A stretch of 64,000 nucleotides of DNA. Source: Aromatoleum toluclasticum ATCC 700605. Lineage in GTDB: Bacteria; Pseudomonadota; Gammaproteobacteria; Burkholderiales; Rhodocyclaceae. The translations under genes and the position numbers were made by a program. Below are positions 46,753-55,622 of this stretch, in pieces. The stretch covers positions 310,001 through 374,000 of the forward strand of contig NZ_KB899492.1 of the NCBI RefSeq assembly GCF_000378245.1, read 5' to 3'. A model generated the notes under the pieces. The model was not told the DNA's origin, made no database searches, and worked only from the letters and a program-made list of their open reading frames with translations. Position 1 is the first letter of the stretch, and each line of letters begins with the position of its first letter.

Positions 46753-47658
46753 TCAGGACAAGGGAAACTTGGGCCCGAAAAGCAGGCGCCAGGCCTTCAG
46801 CGCCTCTCCGTTCTGGCCCTTTCTGGCCAGGTGTATGGCGTTCGACGCCTCGCGGCTCGCCGCCTGCAGGAGTTCCTTGGCTCGCGCTTTACGTTGTCCG
46901 TCCATGCTTTCGCTGATCGGCGAGCCTAAACCAGCCGGGTCCGGCCACTCGTCTTGCACTCGGTCGGCAAGCGCCGCAAAGAAGGCCTGAAGTTCATAAT
47001 CGAACCGGCCCTGCCAGCCACCATGCAGGCACTGCAGCGCCATGACCTCGATGAGAAATGAAGGCTTCACTGGCTTGTCGGCGCCGTGCTTCGCGTTGTT
47101 GTTCCAGTACTTGACCATGCGCACTAGGCCCTTCCACTCGTTTGAATAAGCCTGGTGAGCATCCCGTGCCTCCTGCGCGTGGATGTTCGGGTTGGTCTTC
47201 ATCCATTTCCCGGTGTCGCTGTTGGGGATTTCGTAGTTATCGCCGTCGACGAAGGCAGGCACCACGTCGACGCTAACCACGCGATAGTCGGTGTTGTCCT
47301 CGGCATCGACGACCACGCCAAAGTCGACGTTCACCGACCGCCCTTGCTTTCGCACAGCGCTCTTGCCGTACTTGTCCACCAAGGCGTTGTAGAAGTCGTC
47401 CAAGACCACGCTGGGAACCTTGTCTCGGTACTTCTTGCGCTCTGACTCAGCCAGTACAAAGAAAATGTCGATGTCTTTCAGCGGCTTGGTCTTAGTGTAG
47501 CGAGCATAGGATCCGGTCAAGAAATCGCGGTCAATCGAGAACCGAGACCGGATGTGCTCGCGTACCTCGGTATGCCGCTTGCTGGCGTTCTGCCGCTCGC
47601 GATCATTGAGCTCGAGGCGGCTCTTGAACTTTCTGAAGGCTTCGTCCTGAGTCAGCAT
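46753..47658 (-). CDS. cdnD: CD-NTase (cGAS/DncV-like) of type III CBASS
   Basis: A 301-residue nucleotidyltransferase. The GS motif is [13 protein letters not shown] (Gly49-Ser50). The metal-binding acids are Asp62 and Asp64 in KDIDIFFVL and Asp131 in [10 protein letters not shown]. The ATG at 47658 shares its A with the HORMA stop (TGATG) and has GGAGG eight bases upstream, so it is preferred over TTG 47673. With HORMA and TRIP13 neighbours and a NucC effector, the product is probably cyclic tri-AMP. Assignment to clade D rather than C is a guess; the symbol reflects that. Confidence 0.85.
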   Translation of the reverse strand: MLTQDEAFRKFKSRLELNDRERQNASKRHTEVREHIRSRFSIDRDFLTGSYARYTKTKPLKDIDIFFVLAESERKKYRDKVPSVVLDDFYNALVDKYGKSAVRKQGRSVNVDFGVVVDAEDNTDYRVVSVDVVPAFVDGDNYEIPNSDTGKWMKTNPNIHAQEARDAHQAYSNEWKGLVRMVKYWNNNAKHGADKPVKPSFLIEVMALQCLHGGWQGRFDYELQAFFAALADRVQDEWPDPAGLGSPISESMDGQRKARAKELLQAASREASNAIHLARKGQNGEALKAWRLLFGPKFPLS

Positions 47659-48158
47659 CAACGGGTCCTCCAATACGCGGCGCTAGCGCCTAGGCCACTG
47701 TGTTCAATGGTCGAGCCCAGGCTCTGACGAACCAAGCTGTCAGTGGCCCTGAACGAGCCGGCGCACCACCCCGCGACGTCAGGCCGGCCAGGCTTGTTTT
47801 TGAGCAGGATGTCGTAGCTGGCAGTTGCCGGCGCCACACCTGCCTTACTGATGTGATACCGGAGCTGATCCGTGTCGGTGTAAAAGGCACCATCGTTGCT
47901 GGACCACTGATAGACGATGTCGATGTCCCAGCGCAGCACCAAGGCGCTCGTCACCGGGTTGTAGACTTCCAACACCACCTTCTCAAGATGCTCGCTGGCC
48001 AGCCAAGTCGCGATTGCGCGGTGCGTGCTTTCCCATCCGTTGGTGAGCTTGGTGGGGTCCATGCCGCTCAAGCGGATGATGTCCTTCAAGCTCTTGAGCA
48101 CGTTGTCGGCAACGTAGGTGACGGAGTGCGTGTAGGAGTAGGCCGATACACTGGTCAT
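47658..48158 (-). CDS. cap7: HORMA-domain CBASS regulator (Cap7)
   Basis: A 166-residue bacterial HORMA protein. Characteristic runs are [37 protein letters not shown] and [22 protein letters not shown], then a C-terminal safety-belt-like part [21 protein letters not shown]. In type III CBASS the closed HORMA binds and activates the CD-NTase after sensing a peptide, and TRIP13 reopens it. ATG 48158 overlaps the upstream gene's stop. The overlap chain of 48628, 48155 and 47658 shows a single operon. Confidence 0.87.
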   Translation of the reverse strand: MTSVSAYSYTHSVTYVADNVLKSLKDIIRLSGMDPTKLTNGWESTHRAIATWLASEHLEKVVLEVYNPVTSALVLRWDIDIVYQWSSNDGAFYTDTDQLRYHISKAGVAPATASYDILLKNKPGRPDVAGWCAGSFRATDSLVRQSLGSTIEHSGLGASAAYWRTR

Positions 48159-48631
48159 GACTTCATGAACCCTTCCATATCGAGGATCAGCGAGTTGCTG
48201 GCCGCCTGCGCCGGCTTCTCCACCTCGATGCCGGTATCCTTGTCGCGGGCAACGATGCGGCTGCTGTGCTTTTTGAGTGCCGCCTGTACCCATGCCAGGT
48301 CTTCTTCTACGACCGGTAGCGACACCTGCCAGTCGCCCTTGAGGGCATCGAAACCAAGCTTGGACTCGTTGCTGTTGGAATCATCAAGCGCATCGTCGTC
48401 GTAACAGCAGTAGATGCGCGTACGCGGCCCACCGCATGTCACCACGATGGGGCTATCGCGCGGCCCCTGGTCGGCGATAACGCTGCACGCGACACCCGCC
48501 ACGGACATCAATTCCGTGCGCTTGGCTGCGGCGTCGCCACCAGCGGTCAGCATTTCAACAATTGCCGCCCAAGTCGCTGAAGCATCCCGGTGCGGGATGC
48601 TGCGAAAATCTCGCCGGACCACGGTTGTCAT
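48155..48631 (-). CDS. Second HORMA-associated CBASS protein (Cap8-like)
   Basis: A 158-residue protein wedged between TRIP13 and HORMA genes with four-base overlaps on both sides. Sequence similarity to HORMA proteins is not obvious to me. It has an N-terminal alpha/beta part ([26 protein letters not shown]) and a conserved-looking C-terminal tail [14 protein letters not shown]. Some type III systems carry two HORMA-type proteins, one of which presents a closure peptide to the other; this gene's place fits that, and the tail could be the peptide. Both points are inference. Confidence 0.6.
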   Translation of the reverse strand: MTTVVRRDFRSIPHRDASATWAAIVEMLTAGGDAAAKRTELMSVAGVACSVIADQGPRDSPIVVTCGGPRTRIYCCYDDDALDDSNSNESKLGFDALKGDWQVSLPVVEEDLAWVQAALKKHSSRIVARDKDTGIEVEKPAQAASNSLILDMEGFMKS

Positions 48632-49563
48632 TGGCGCTCTCCTTCTGCAGCTCTCCGACTGCCCTGTGTATTGCGGATCGCCGCTTCAAGGTCAGCCAAC
48701 GCAAGCCTGTTGGGATCCATTGCCGTCTCCTTGCGCATTGCCATCGCGTTAACGACCAACTTGCGCAAGGTCCGGCCGTCCAAGCCCGCCGCCGCCTGTG
48801 CTACGCGCTCGAGGTCACGGCTTTCGGCGAGCTTGGCGATTGCAGGGAACGTCTCGCCTACCGTAGCTAGGCATTGCCGAAGAATTTGGCGGGCAGCCTC
48901 TGGGCCAGGTGGCGGCACCTCAATGACGAGGTCGCAACGGGAAGTGAAGGCACCGTCGATGGCTTGGGGGAAGTTACTCGTCGCCAGGAACAGCAATTGC
49001 GGGTGTGATGAAGCCAGCGCATCAAGCTGGACCAGCACGGCGTCGGTTGCGCGGTGAATGTCTATGGGGTTGGCCTCAAGGCTCATGCGGGAGCGGTCGG
49101 AGGCAAGTGTCTCGACTTCGTCGAGCAATACGATGGTGGGGCCGTTGGCGGCCTGCTCGGCGATCGACTGCGAGAACAACTCACCGACGGCACGTTGGGT
49201 CTTGCCCATCGCGGAACTGGTCAGCGCGTGCGGGTCGACCTCCACGAGGCGGAACTTGGCTCCCTTCATCAAGGACGCGACCTTGCTCGCCAAGCCCTTG
49301 GCCAAGGACGTCTTGCCGGTGCCCGGAGGACCGACGAGCAAGATGACGCCGTGCATCGGCAGCGCAGTGCGGTCAACCTTTGGCCTGAGCGTGTAATTCA
49401 GTACCGCCTGGGAAAGCAAGCGATCCTTGATGCCATCTTCCAGGATGATGCTGTCCCACAGCGCCCCCAGGTCAGGGGCGGGCAGCGCGCGGACCGAGTT
49501 GATTCCGCGCGGCAGATCTTGAGACTGCACCAGGTGCAATGAAGGTGGATTTGTGGGATTCAC
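48628..49563 (-). CDS. cap6: TRIP13/Pch2-like AAA+ ATPase of CBASS (Cap6)
   Basis: A 311-residue AAA+ remodeler. Walker A is VGPPGTGKTS with Lys84. Walker B is TIVLLDEVETLA with Asp148-Glu149. The sensor-1 region LLFLATSNFPQAIDGAF and an arginine-finger run TSRCDLVIEVPPP follow, then the C-terminal lid LDGRTLRKLVVNAMA. The substrate-binding pore and HORMA-opening function are known for TRIP13; here it would disassemble the HORMA-CD-NTase complex and hold the system off. It is the first gene of the overlapping CBASS set. Confidence 0.9.
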   Translation of the reverse strand: MNPTNPPSLHLVQSQDLPRGINSVRALPAPDLGALWDSIILEDGIKDRLLSQAVLNYTLRPKVDRTALPMHGVILLVGPPGTGKTSLAKGLASKVASLMKGAKFRLVEVDPHALTSSAMGKTQRAVGELFSQSIAEQAANGPTIVLLDEVETLASDRSRMSLEANPIDIHRATDAVLVQLDALASSHPQLLFLATSNFPQAIDGAFTSRCDLVIEVPPPGPEAARQILRQCLATVGETFPAIAKLAESRDLERVAQAAAGLDGRTLRKLVVNAMAMRKETAMDPNRLALADLEAAIRNTQGSRRAAEGERQ

Positions 49564-49727
49564 TCAGGATGCTCCTTGCCCCTTAGGGCTTGTGGCGGTT
49601 GAAAAGAGACTGGTTTGTTGGCATCAGCGAGATGTTCTCGGCCTAAGCATTGGACTTGCGCCGATGCAGCGCGACTTGGTAGCTCAAGGTAGAGATTCAT
49701 CCCGCCGCGCATACACATGAGCCTTGT

Positions 49728-50045
49728 CTAGTGACGCAGCACCCGCTCGTACGCCAGGCCAGTTTGGAGCGCGACAGCTCCGACCAGACCAAGCGCCGCG
49801 GCGAAGACAAAGCCAAGAACGCTCTCCGGCACCCACCATGTCGGAATGGCGGGTAGCACATCGGCGAGGGTAACGACCGTACCTGCCCCCTTGGAAACGC
49901 GTCGTGCGGTGGCAGCAACAGAGACTGCCGCGTACCCCACCATGCCGGCCATGAATAGGACTCCTGCGCTGTTCAGCAGCGCGCGGCCAAGTTCAAGTAA
50001 ACGGCGGGGCCTACCAAGGAAGTAGTCGATGATGCGTTCAAACAT
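49728..50045 (-). CDS. Small membrane protein beside CBASS
   Basis: A 105-residue protein with three hydrophobic helices (near residues 25-45, 58-72 and 75-97), for example SVLGFVFAAALGLVGAVAL. It matches no family I know. It follows the 58-residue gene with a seven-base gap and is 164 bases upstream of cap6, so it may be part of the CapW-controlled unit. It could be a membrane component of the defence locus or simply a passenger. Confidence 0.5.
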   Translation of the reverse strand: MFERIIDYFLGRPRRLLELGRALLNSAGVLFMAGMVGYAAVSVAATARRVSKGAGTVVTLADVLPAIPTWWVPESVLGFVFAAALGLVGAVALQTGLAYERVLRH

Positions 50046-50052
50046 GGCCGGC

Positions 50053-50229
50053 CTACTTCTTCTCGCGGCGGACGCCCTTGAAAGGCGTCTTCTCCGAAGT
50101 CTTCACATCCATGAACTGCCCGGTTGCCGCGTCTCGCTTTACGTAGTGGCCAGAGGGAGTCTGGGTCTGGCTGCGTTGCCTGACTGCACCAACGCAGTGT
50201 CCGTCACCCACAGGATTGTTTCTTGCCAT
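50053..50229 (-). CDS. Small basic protein, first gene of the CBASS-side transcript
   Basis: A 58-residue basic protein (MARNNPVGDGHCVGAVRQR, then SGHYVKRDAATGQFMDVK, ending FKGVRREKK) with GGAG eight bases before the ATG. The middle run is like the short conserved family with a Y-x-KRD-x-x-TGQF pattern found beside toxins and mobile genes, but I cannot name it. It starts 20 bases downstream of the palindrome facing capW. Confidence 0.55.
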   Translation of the reverse strand: MARNNPVGDGHCVGAVRQRSQTQTPSGHYVKRDAATGQFMDVKTSEKTPFKGVRREKK

Positions 50230-50248
50230 GATTACTCCAACGATTATG

Positions 50249-50258
50249 TGTGATCACA
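50249..50258. promoter_or_regulatory. Palindrome in the capW/CBASS intergenic region
   Basis: TGTGATCACA, with looser matching on either side, lies in the 101-base divergent gap. On the minus strand a possible promoter TTGTTC-17-TAATGT ends just upstream of it. CapW-type regulators bind inverted repeats at such sites, so it is a candidate operator. Confidence 0.5.
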
Positions 50259-50330
50259 TTAACAGATCATTTTGATTAGAACAAGAGATTGCTGCGAGCA
50301 CTTTATCTGTACGTGCGTTATCATTAAAGA

Positions 50331-51263
50331 ATGACTGAAACGCGCCCCCAGCAAGCTCTGCAAGTGCTCGAACGCCTACCCAGGATTCAGCGCGAACGTC
50401 TCTCGCACATCGACTTCAGGCTCTATTTCCTGGGCGAGTTGCGCAGGGCGGACGTGGTCGAGCGATTCGGAACCGGGCCGGCCGGAGCCACAAGAGATAT
50501 CGCCCAGTACCGGGAAATCGCCCCGGACAACCTGTACTTGGACAATGCGACGAAGGTTTATCGGCTGAGCCCGAAATTCACGCCGCTGTTTGACCATGCG
50601 CCGCTGCAAGTGTTGATGGCGCTTTCCCGTGGTTTTGGCGAGGGAATTGGCGACCAACTAGCGCAGCCGATGGTTCGGTGTGAGTTCCCCAACGTCCTGA
50701 GCCTTCCGAAGATGGAAGTGCTTGCGCCAATCTCCCGGGCGATTCATCGAGGAAAGTCGGTTCGGCTTGCATACACATCGATAGAGAGCGGAAGAAGCGA
50801 GCGGGAGATAGTGCCTTTGGCCTTGGTAGACAACGGTGTTCGCTGGCATGTCCGCGCTTTCGACCGCAAACGCAAGCGGTTCAGCGACTTTGTCCTTACC
50901 CGAATGGAGGCGCCGACTGTTCTCGAGGACAGCCCCGTTCTCAAGGAAGAAACGGCAGAGTCCGATGTGCAGTGGAGTCGCATCATCGAACTAGAAATGG
51001 TGACGCACCCTAACTACCCACGGCCGGAGGCAGTACGAATGGACTACGAGATGCCCGATGGCGTCCTTCGTGTGAAGGTCCGTGCGGCCAATGCTGGATA
51101 CCTACTCCGTCGCTGGTCAGTCGACTGCTCGCCCGACCACAGATTGAAGGGGCTTGAATATGCGCTTTGGCTGAGAGATCCACTCGCGCTCTACGGTTCC
51201 ACGAACGCCCAGCTGGCACCGGGATATGTCGCCCCCCGAAGTACCAAGCAATCTCCCGCATGA
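50331..51263 (+). CDS. capW: CapW-like WYL-domain transcriptional regulator
   Basis: A 310-residue regulator. An N-terminal winged helix (IDFRLYFLGELRRADVVERF) is followed by a WYL domain with the runs RLAYTSIESGRSEREIVPLALVDNG and WHVRAFDRKRKRFSDFVLTRM. A WCX-type C-terminal domain (VRMDYEMPDGVLRVKVRAANAGY) comes last. CapW/BrxR-family proteins repress CBASS and BREX operons until infection. It is divergent from the CBASS genes with a palindrome in the shared 101-base gap, as in known CapW loci. Confidence 0.83.
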   Translation: MTETRPQQALQVLERLPRIQRERLSHIDFRLYFLGELRRADVVERFGTGPAGATRDIAQYREIAPDNLYLDNATKVYRLSPKFTPLFDHAPLQVLMALSRGFGEGIGDQLAQPMVRCEFPNVLSLPKMEVLAPISRAIHRGKSVRLAYTSIESGRSEREIVPLALVDNGVRWHVRAFDRKRKRFSDFVLTRMEAPTVLEDSPVLKEETAESDVQWSRIIELEMVTHPNYPRPEAVRMDYEMPDGVLRVKVRAANAGYLLRRWSVDCSPDHRLKGLEYALWLRDPLALYGSTNAQLAPGYVAPRSTKQSPA

Positions 51264-51318
51264 ATGCTGGTCTGTGCATGCAATTGGCGATTTAGCTGGC
51301 GGTGTGTAGCATAGCGGT

Positions 51319-53310
51319 ATGGCCATCGCACCCCGCTACCTCACCAAATCTCGGTTCAAGCTGGCAGCTGAATGTCCGACGAAGCTGTACTTCGTCGGCA
51401 AGTCTGAGTATCTAGACCGCTCAGCTGGCGACAGCTTCCTCGCTGCACTTGCGGAAGGCGGGTACCAAGTAGGTGAGCTGGCGTGTTTGATGCATCCCGA
51501 AGGGGTTCGTGTCGACGACCTCAACCACCAGAGCGCGCTCGAACAGACAGCGGATCTACTCAAGCAAGACAACGTCACCATCTTCGAAGCAGCCCTCGCA
51601 GTCGATAGACTGTTCATTCGGGTCGATATCCTCAAGAAGGTTGGCAATGACGTCGAGATCATCGAGGTCAAGGCGAAGTCGTACAACGCCAAGGCGGATG
51701 GAGACTTCCGAGGGGCGAAGGGACAACTGAGGAAGGAGTTTTTGCCTTACCTCAGGGACGTCGCGTTCCAGCGCTACGTCGCGTCGCACGCGCTGCCAGG
51801 TTGCAGGGTTCGGGCGTTTCTGATGTTGGTCGACAAGGAGCAATACGCGTCTGTCGACGGGCTAAATCAGAGATTCAAGGCGCGCAGGGCCGGCGGACGC
51901 CTTCGTATTGATGTGGCACCGGGAACCGATGCCAATACACTTGGCACATCTTTGCTGGCTAAGGTTGCAGTCGACGGTCAAGTGGATGAGATTCTGCATG
52001 GGGGCCTTGGCGTGGGCCACGGTCAGGTTCTGCCGTTTCCCGAAGCGGTCAAGAACCTAGCGCAGGCCTACGCAAATGACATACGCATTACCCCGACCCC
52101 CTCCACAGAGTGCGGTAGCTGCCAGTTCAAAGCGGACAAATGGCCCGCCAACGGAGAACCCAAGAGCGGCTTCCACGAGTGCTGGGCCAGTGCATTCAAC
52201 TGGGGCCCGGACGACTTCTCCAAGGGGACGGTTCTGGACCTCTGGTACTTCACTGGCAAGGCAAAGCTCATCGCCCATGGTGTTCTCAAGCCGAGCCAGG
52301 TGACCATAGAAGACCTGGGGTTCGACGGCCAAGCACCAGGAGTGACCGGGATGAGCCGGAAGCATCGGCAGTGGTACATCTGCAAGCCAGACTGGCCTGG
52401 TGGCGGAGAGTTCTTCTTCGACAAGGAAGGCTTCCGGGCGGCGCAGCGGAAGTGGTCCTTCCCGCTGCACTGCATTGACTTCGAAACCAGTGCGGTCGCG
52501 ATTCCATTCGTGAAGGGACGCAGACCTTACGAGACCACTGCGTTTCAGTTCTCCCACCATGTCATCGACGAAACCGGGAAAGTCTCTCATCGGACGCAAT
52601 GGATAAGCGCCGAGCCCGGCGTCGACCCCAACTTCGACTTCGTCCGCGCCCTCAGGAATGCACTAGTCAATGACAACGGTACGATCTTCCGGTGGGCAGC
52701 GCATGAGAACTCGGTCCTCAACCAGCTTCGTGCTCAGTTGCTTTCATTGAATGAGCCCCCCCCTGACCGCGACGGGCTAGTCTCCTTCATCGAGAGCATC
52801 ACGACCCGAGCGGGTGATGGCAAGGAGAAGGTGGCTGGTCCGAGGAACATGGTCGACCTTTGCGAGCTGGCTGAGAAGTTCTACTTCCACCCGTCTACGA
52901 AAGGAAGCACATCACTGAAGAAGGTACTGCCGGCGCTGATGTGCAGCTCCGACTTCCTGCGTGACCGCTACGGCAAGCCAACATACGGCGGAACGGGGGT
53001 CAGCTTGAACTTTGAGCAGCCGATTGCCTGGTGGCAGATGCACGATGGAACTGTGGTTGACCCCTACTTGCTTCTTCCGCCCATCTTTGAGGATGTATCG
53101 CAGCAGGAAATCGAGGCGGTCGAGGCAGGCCTGTCAGAGGATTTGCGAGAAGGCGGAGCTGCCATGGCCGCCTACGGTCGCCTGCAGTTCGAGGACCTCC
53201 CTACCAAACAACGGGAGGCTATCTGTGCCGCACTGCTGCGGTACTGCGAACTCGACACGCTCGCTATGGTAATGGCTGTACAGGCGTGGACCGAATGGAT
53301 GCAGGAGTAA
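51319..53310 (+). CDS. DUF2779 protein: Cas4-like plus DEDD-like nuclease
   Basis: A 663-residue protein with two nuclease-like parts. Residues 1-300 are Cas4/RecB-like: Asp103, Glu116 and Lys118 (RVDIL...IIEVKAK), QRYV near 151, and four cysteines Cys19, Cys265, Cys268 and Cys288, placed as for the 4Fe-4S cluster of Cas4. Residues 380-663 carry HCIDFETSAV (Asp387, Glu389), later WAAHENSVLNQL and a terminal YCELDT, as in DEDD/RNase-H-fold 3'-5' exonucleases. The DUF2779 family is known by that domain only. It reads away from CBASS, 55 bases beyond capW on the same strand. Confidence 0.8.
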   Translation: MAIAPRYLTKSRFKLAAECPTKLYFVGKSEYLDRSAGDSFLAALAEGGYQVGELACLMHPEGVRVDDLNHQSALEQTADLLKQDNVTIFEAALAVDRLFIRVDILKKVGNDVEIIEVKAKSYNAKADGDFRGAKGQLRKEFLPYLRDVAFQRYVASHALPGCRVRAFLMLVDKEQYASVDGLNQRFKARRAGGRLRIDVAPGTDANTLGTSLLAKVAVDGQVDEILHGGLGVGHGQVLPFPEAVKNLAQAYANDIRITPTPSTECGSCQFKADKWPANGEPKSGFHECWASAFNWGPDDFSKGTVLDLWYFTGKAKLIAHGVLKPSQVTIEDLGFDGQAPGVTGMSRKHRQWYICKPDWPGGGEFFFDKEGFRAAQRKWSFPLHCIDFETSAVAIPFVKGRRPYETTAFQFSHHVIDETGKVSHRTQWISAEPGVDPNFDFVRALRNALVNDNGTIFRWAAHENSVLNQLRAQLLSLNEPPPDRDGLVSFIESITTRAGDGKEKVAGPRNMVDLCELAEKFYFHPSTKGSTSLKKVLPALMCSSDFLRDRYGKPTYGGTGVSLNFEQPIAWWQMHDGTVVDPYLLLPPIFEDVSQQEIEAVEAGLSEDLREGGAAMAAYGRLQFEDLPTKQREAICAALLRYCELDTLAMVMAVQAWTEWMQE

Positions 53311-54107
53311 ATCTGAGCAGCCGATCGGCTCAGAGTGCGGCCGCAAACAACATTTTAATTTGAGTGAACGCAAATCGGCGAGCGGACCAGATGCGAATTG
53401 TCATGACCCACTGTGCCCACGTGCAATGGAATGCTTGGCGACAGCGATTGCCGCCCCCCAGCACGGCGGCAGTCGCGTCGCTCTCTTAATCCTTCTGGTC
53501 GCGCCGTGCGTCAAGGTCGGCATTCGACCAACGATGAAGTGCACTCAAAGGCCCAGAGCGGTTCGACACACTTTTTCGGTGAGTCGGCTTTCAGACTCCC
53601 GATACCGGCTTTTGGCCGTAGGGAGTCAATCAACGGCCGGTCTCGACTGGATACCAGCCGGTCAGTTCGCGGGCGAATCGGACCAGATAACAGGGCCGAT
53701 CAAGTGCGGGGCAACGTCCGGTTTCAGTCTCGAATGCAGTACGACCACAGCCCAGTCAGCGGCAGTTCAGGCCGATTTGTTCGCGTTGGTTATCGCGCTG
53801 ATTCCCGAGTAGAGCTGCCCCTCGAGTGGCTGGTCTATCGACATATCGAGCGGCAGCAGTTGGTCGCATCTCGCCCGAGGGTTTACAGAGGCTGGGTGCC
53901 CACTGCAAGTACCGAGGAAGATCGGGAGGCGGTCATTCAACCTCTGGCCAGCCTGTCGCTGACGTCAGTTGCCTCCAAGCAGTTGCGTCTTAGGATGCCG
54001 GCAGGGGCGGCCAGGACGGGGCTGGAGACGAGCGTGTGCGCGCGGCGAGGGCCGCGGAGGCAGGAAATGAGACGCCCCCAGGAGCGGGGGCTGGGAATGT
54101 GGGACGG
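53311..54107. other. Right junction of the CBASS island
   Basis: About 800 bases with no supported gene; the open frames here overlap one another and show no start signals or recognisable motifs. It contains a short C/G hairpin (54074-54091, GCCCCC and GGGGGC arms) near the end of DUF3085. I see no integrase or direct repeat. Confidence 0.45.
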
Positions 54108-54473
54108 TCAGTTACCGTTCGGCGTTGGGGCCACAGCCTGCAACGACAGGTGTGTCGCGGTGGCGGACACTTCGAGGTCGTTCGCGCTGTGCAGGATGAG
54201 CGCAAAGACACCGTCGCGCGCATCAAAGAACTCGCCGAAGTCGTCACCACCAAACTCGGCGCGCACCAGATCCCACCAGTCATCGAATGCATCGACATCC
54301 GGATTGCAGCCGCCAGCGTAGGCGATGAGCTTCTGGCGCCCATCGGGCCTGCGCTCGCCGCGCTCGGCCAGGAAATACACGCCCCGATCCTTGACCAGGA
54401 CGACGCGACATTGGTTCACCACCGCTTCGAGTAGCACCGGCCGCAGCTCGGTGCCTTTGAATCGAACAGACAT
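54108..54473 (-). CDS. DUF3085-family ICE protein
   Basis: A 121-residue cytoplasmic protein starting at ATG 54473 (MSVRFKGTELRPVLLEAVVN). The DUF3085 core YFLAERGERRPDGRQKLIAYAGGCNPDVDAFDDWWDLVRAEFGG is seen in pieces, with a C-terminal FALILHSANDLEVSATATHL. It is a marker of ICE/plasmid backbones, of unknown function. It is the first backbone gene right of the CBASS island. Confidence 0.83.
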   Translation of the reverse strand: MSVRFKGTELRPVLLEAVVNQCRVVLVKDRGVYFLAERGERRPDGRQKLIAYAGGCNPDVDAFDDWWDLVRAEFGGDDFGEFFDARDGVFALILHSANDLEVSATATHLSLQAVAPTPNGN

Positions 54474-54502
54474 GGATGTGATCTCCGGGGAAGGGAATGA
54501 AG

Positions 54503-54529
54503 GGCCTTCCGTCGAGAGGACGGAAGGCC
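54503..54529 (-). terminator. 11 bp perfect hairpin between 54539 gene and DUF3085
   Basis: GGCCTTCCGTC and GACGGAAGGCC arms with a five-base loop lie between the stop of the 54539-55336 gene and the DUF3085 ATG. On the minus strand it is followed by CTTCATTCCCTTCC, so it may be a terminator or a leader hairpin. Confidence 0.6.
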
Positions 54530-54538
54530 GCATGGCGG

Positions 54539-55336
54539 TCAGTGCTGGGCAGACTTGTGGCCGGACAGGCATTGCACGCGGATGCGCCGCCAGTTCCCGT
54601 CGTCGATCAACCGTTCCAGCGTTTCGCCGAGCGCATCGAAGAACACGTCGCCGACCCGCTCGACGAGTTCGCCGTCGCGGTGCAGCTCCACCGCGTACAG
54701 GTCGAGCCCGCGCTCGTACAGGACAGTGACGCGTCCCTGGAACTTCGCCGTGGCCACCGTGAAGCCAATGGCCGGCGGCGTCGCGATGATGTCGCCGGGC
54801 AACGGATCAACCCAGGCGAAATCCCGTGCGCCGGCATCCACCAGCAGGTGGCTGATGCGCCGGTAGCCGTCGGGCGCGAGCAACTGCTCCATCTGCTGGA
54901 TCAGCTCCTGCAACTCGGGGCAACGGGGCTCGGGGATCGGTAGCTTCGCCGGCGCGGAGCCGAGCACGAGCGTCTTCACCGTGTAGGGCTGGCCGTCGGC
55001 AGTGAATGCGGTTTCTTCCTCGGGTGTGTCGGCGCGTAGGCCGTCGAAGCGGCGTCGGGCGTACGGTTCTACCTGTACCTTGGCGCCCTCGTCGGGCACC
55101 TCGGTCACGAGCGCTCGGTCGAGCACTGCGAACTCGGCCCGCCCCGTCTTGACGACAATGGCCTCGTCGGTCCTGGCGATGACTTTGCCCTCGAAGGGCT
55201 TGGGGTCAATGTGAAAGCCCAGCGTCGAAACCTTGGGCTGGCCGTCGAAGATGTTGAACTTGAACGTGCGGACGTTGGAAGGCACATGGCCGCGAACGAG
55301 CGTCGGCATCTGCACGCGAATGGCTTGGGTATCCAT
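54539..55336 (-). CDS. ICE backbone protein of unknown function
   Basis: A 265-residue cytoplasmic protein starting at ATG 55336 with AAGGAG upstream. Landmarks are RTFKFNIFDGQPKVSTLGFHID, ELQELIQQMEQLLAPDGYRRIS and FFDALGETLERLIDD. Relatives are sometimes labelled GTPase, but I see no P-loop. It stands between DUF3085 and DUF5983 in the conserved block. Both the C/G-tract leader and the two-hairpin element (copy B) precede it. Confidence 0.72.
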   Translation of the reverse strand: MDTQAIRVQMPTLVRGHVPSNVRTFKFNIFDGQPKVSTLGFHIDPKPFEGKVIARTDEAIVVKTGRAEFAVLDRALVTEVPDEGAKVQVEPYARRRFDGLRADTPEEETAFTADGQPYTVKTLVLGSAPAKLPIPEPRCPELQELIQQMEQLLAPDGYRRISHLLVDAGARDFAWVDPLPGDIIATPPAIGFTVATAKFQGRVTVLYERGLDLYAVELHRDGELVERVGDVFFDALGETLERLIDDGNWRRIRVQCLSGHKSAQH

Positions 55337-55358
55337 GGGAGACTCCTTGTGGCAACCA

Positions 55359-55402
55359 AGGGACTCCCGCCCACAAGGGAGGTATGTCCCTTGAGGGTGA
55401 GG
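55359..55402 (-). promoter_or_regulatory. Alternating tract leader of the 54539-55336 gene
   Basis: On the minus strand: CACCC, AAGGGA, CATACCT, CCCT, GGGCGGGA, TCCCT. It is a divergent member of the six-leader set, 23 bases before the ATG. Confidence 0.4.
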
Positions 55403-55448
55403 TGGATAGACGCGACAAGCGTCCGGTGAGAAGAACGACCAGAACGGT

Positions 55449-55517
55449 GAACCGCACCGCAGTCTCGAAGGTCCCGACTGCCTGGGCACGCTGCCGGCGA
55501 CACCGGCGAACATGCGG
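55449..55517 (-). ncRNA. Two-hairpin leader element, copy B
   Basis: On the minus strand, stem GCCGG/CCGGC is followed by a linker with GCGTGCCCAG and stem GCAGTC/GACTGC around an 11-base loop, then GCGGTTC. Relative to copy A, stem bases differ by paired changes. It ends 113 bases upstream of the 55336 ATG. Confidence 0.58.
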
Positions 55518-55622
55518 GAAGCGTGCGGCAGGCGTGGGCACCCGTCGTCCGGAAATCGGCAAAGCGCCGCCACCGCGTTCCATGAAAAGGAAGAGCCCCA
55601 CATGGGGGCTCGAAAGGGGCGG

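Noticed and set aside
54074-54091. C/G hairpin downstream of DUF3085 as a terminator
   Set aside because: No T-run follows on either strand; noted only inside the junction entry.
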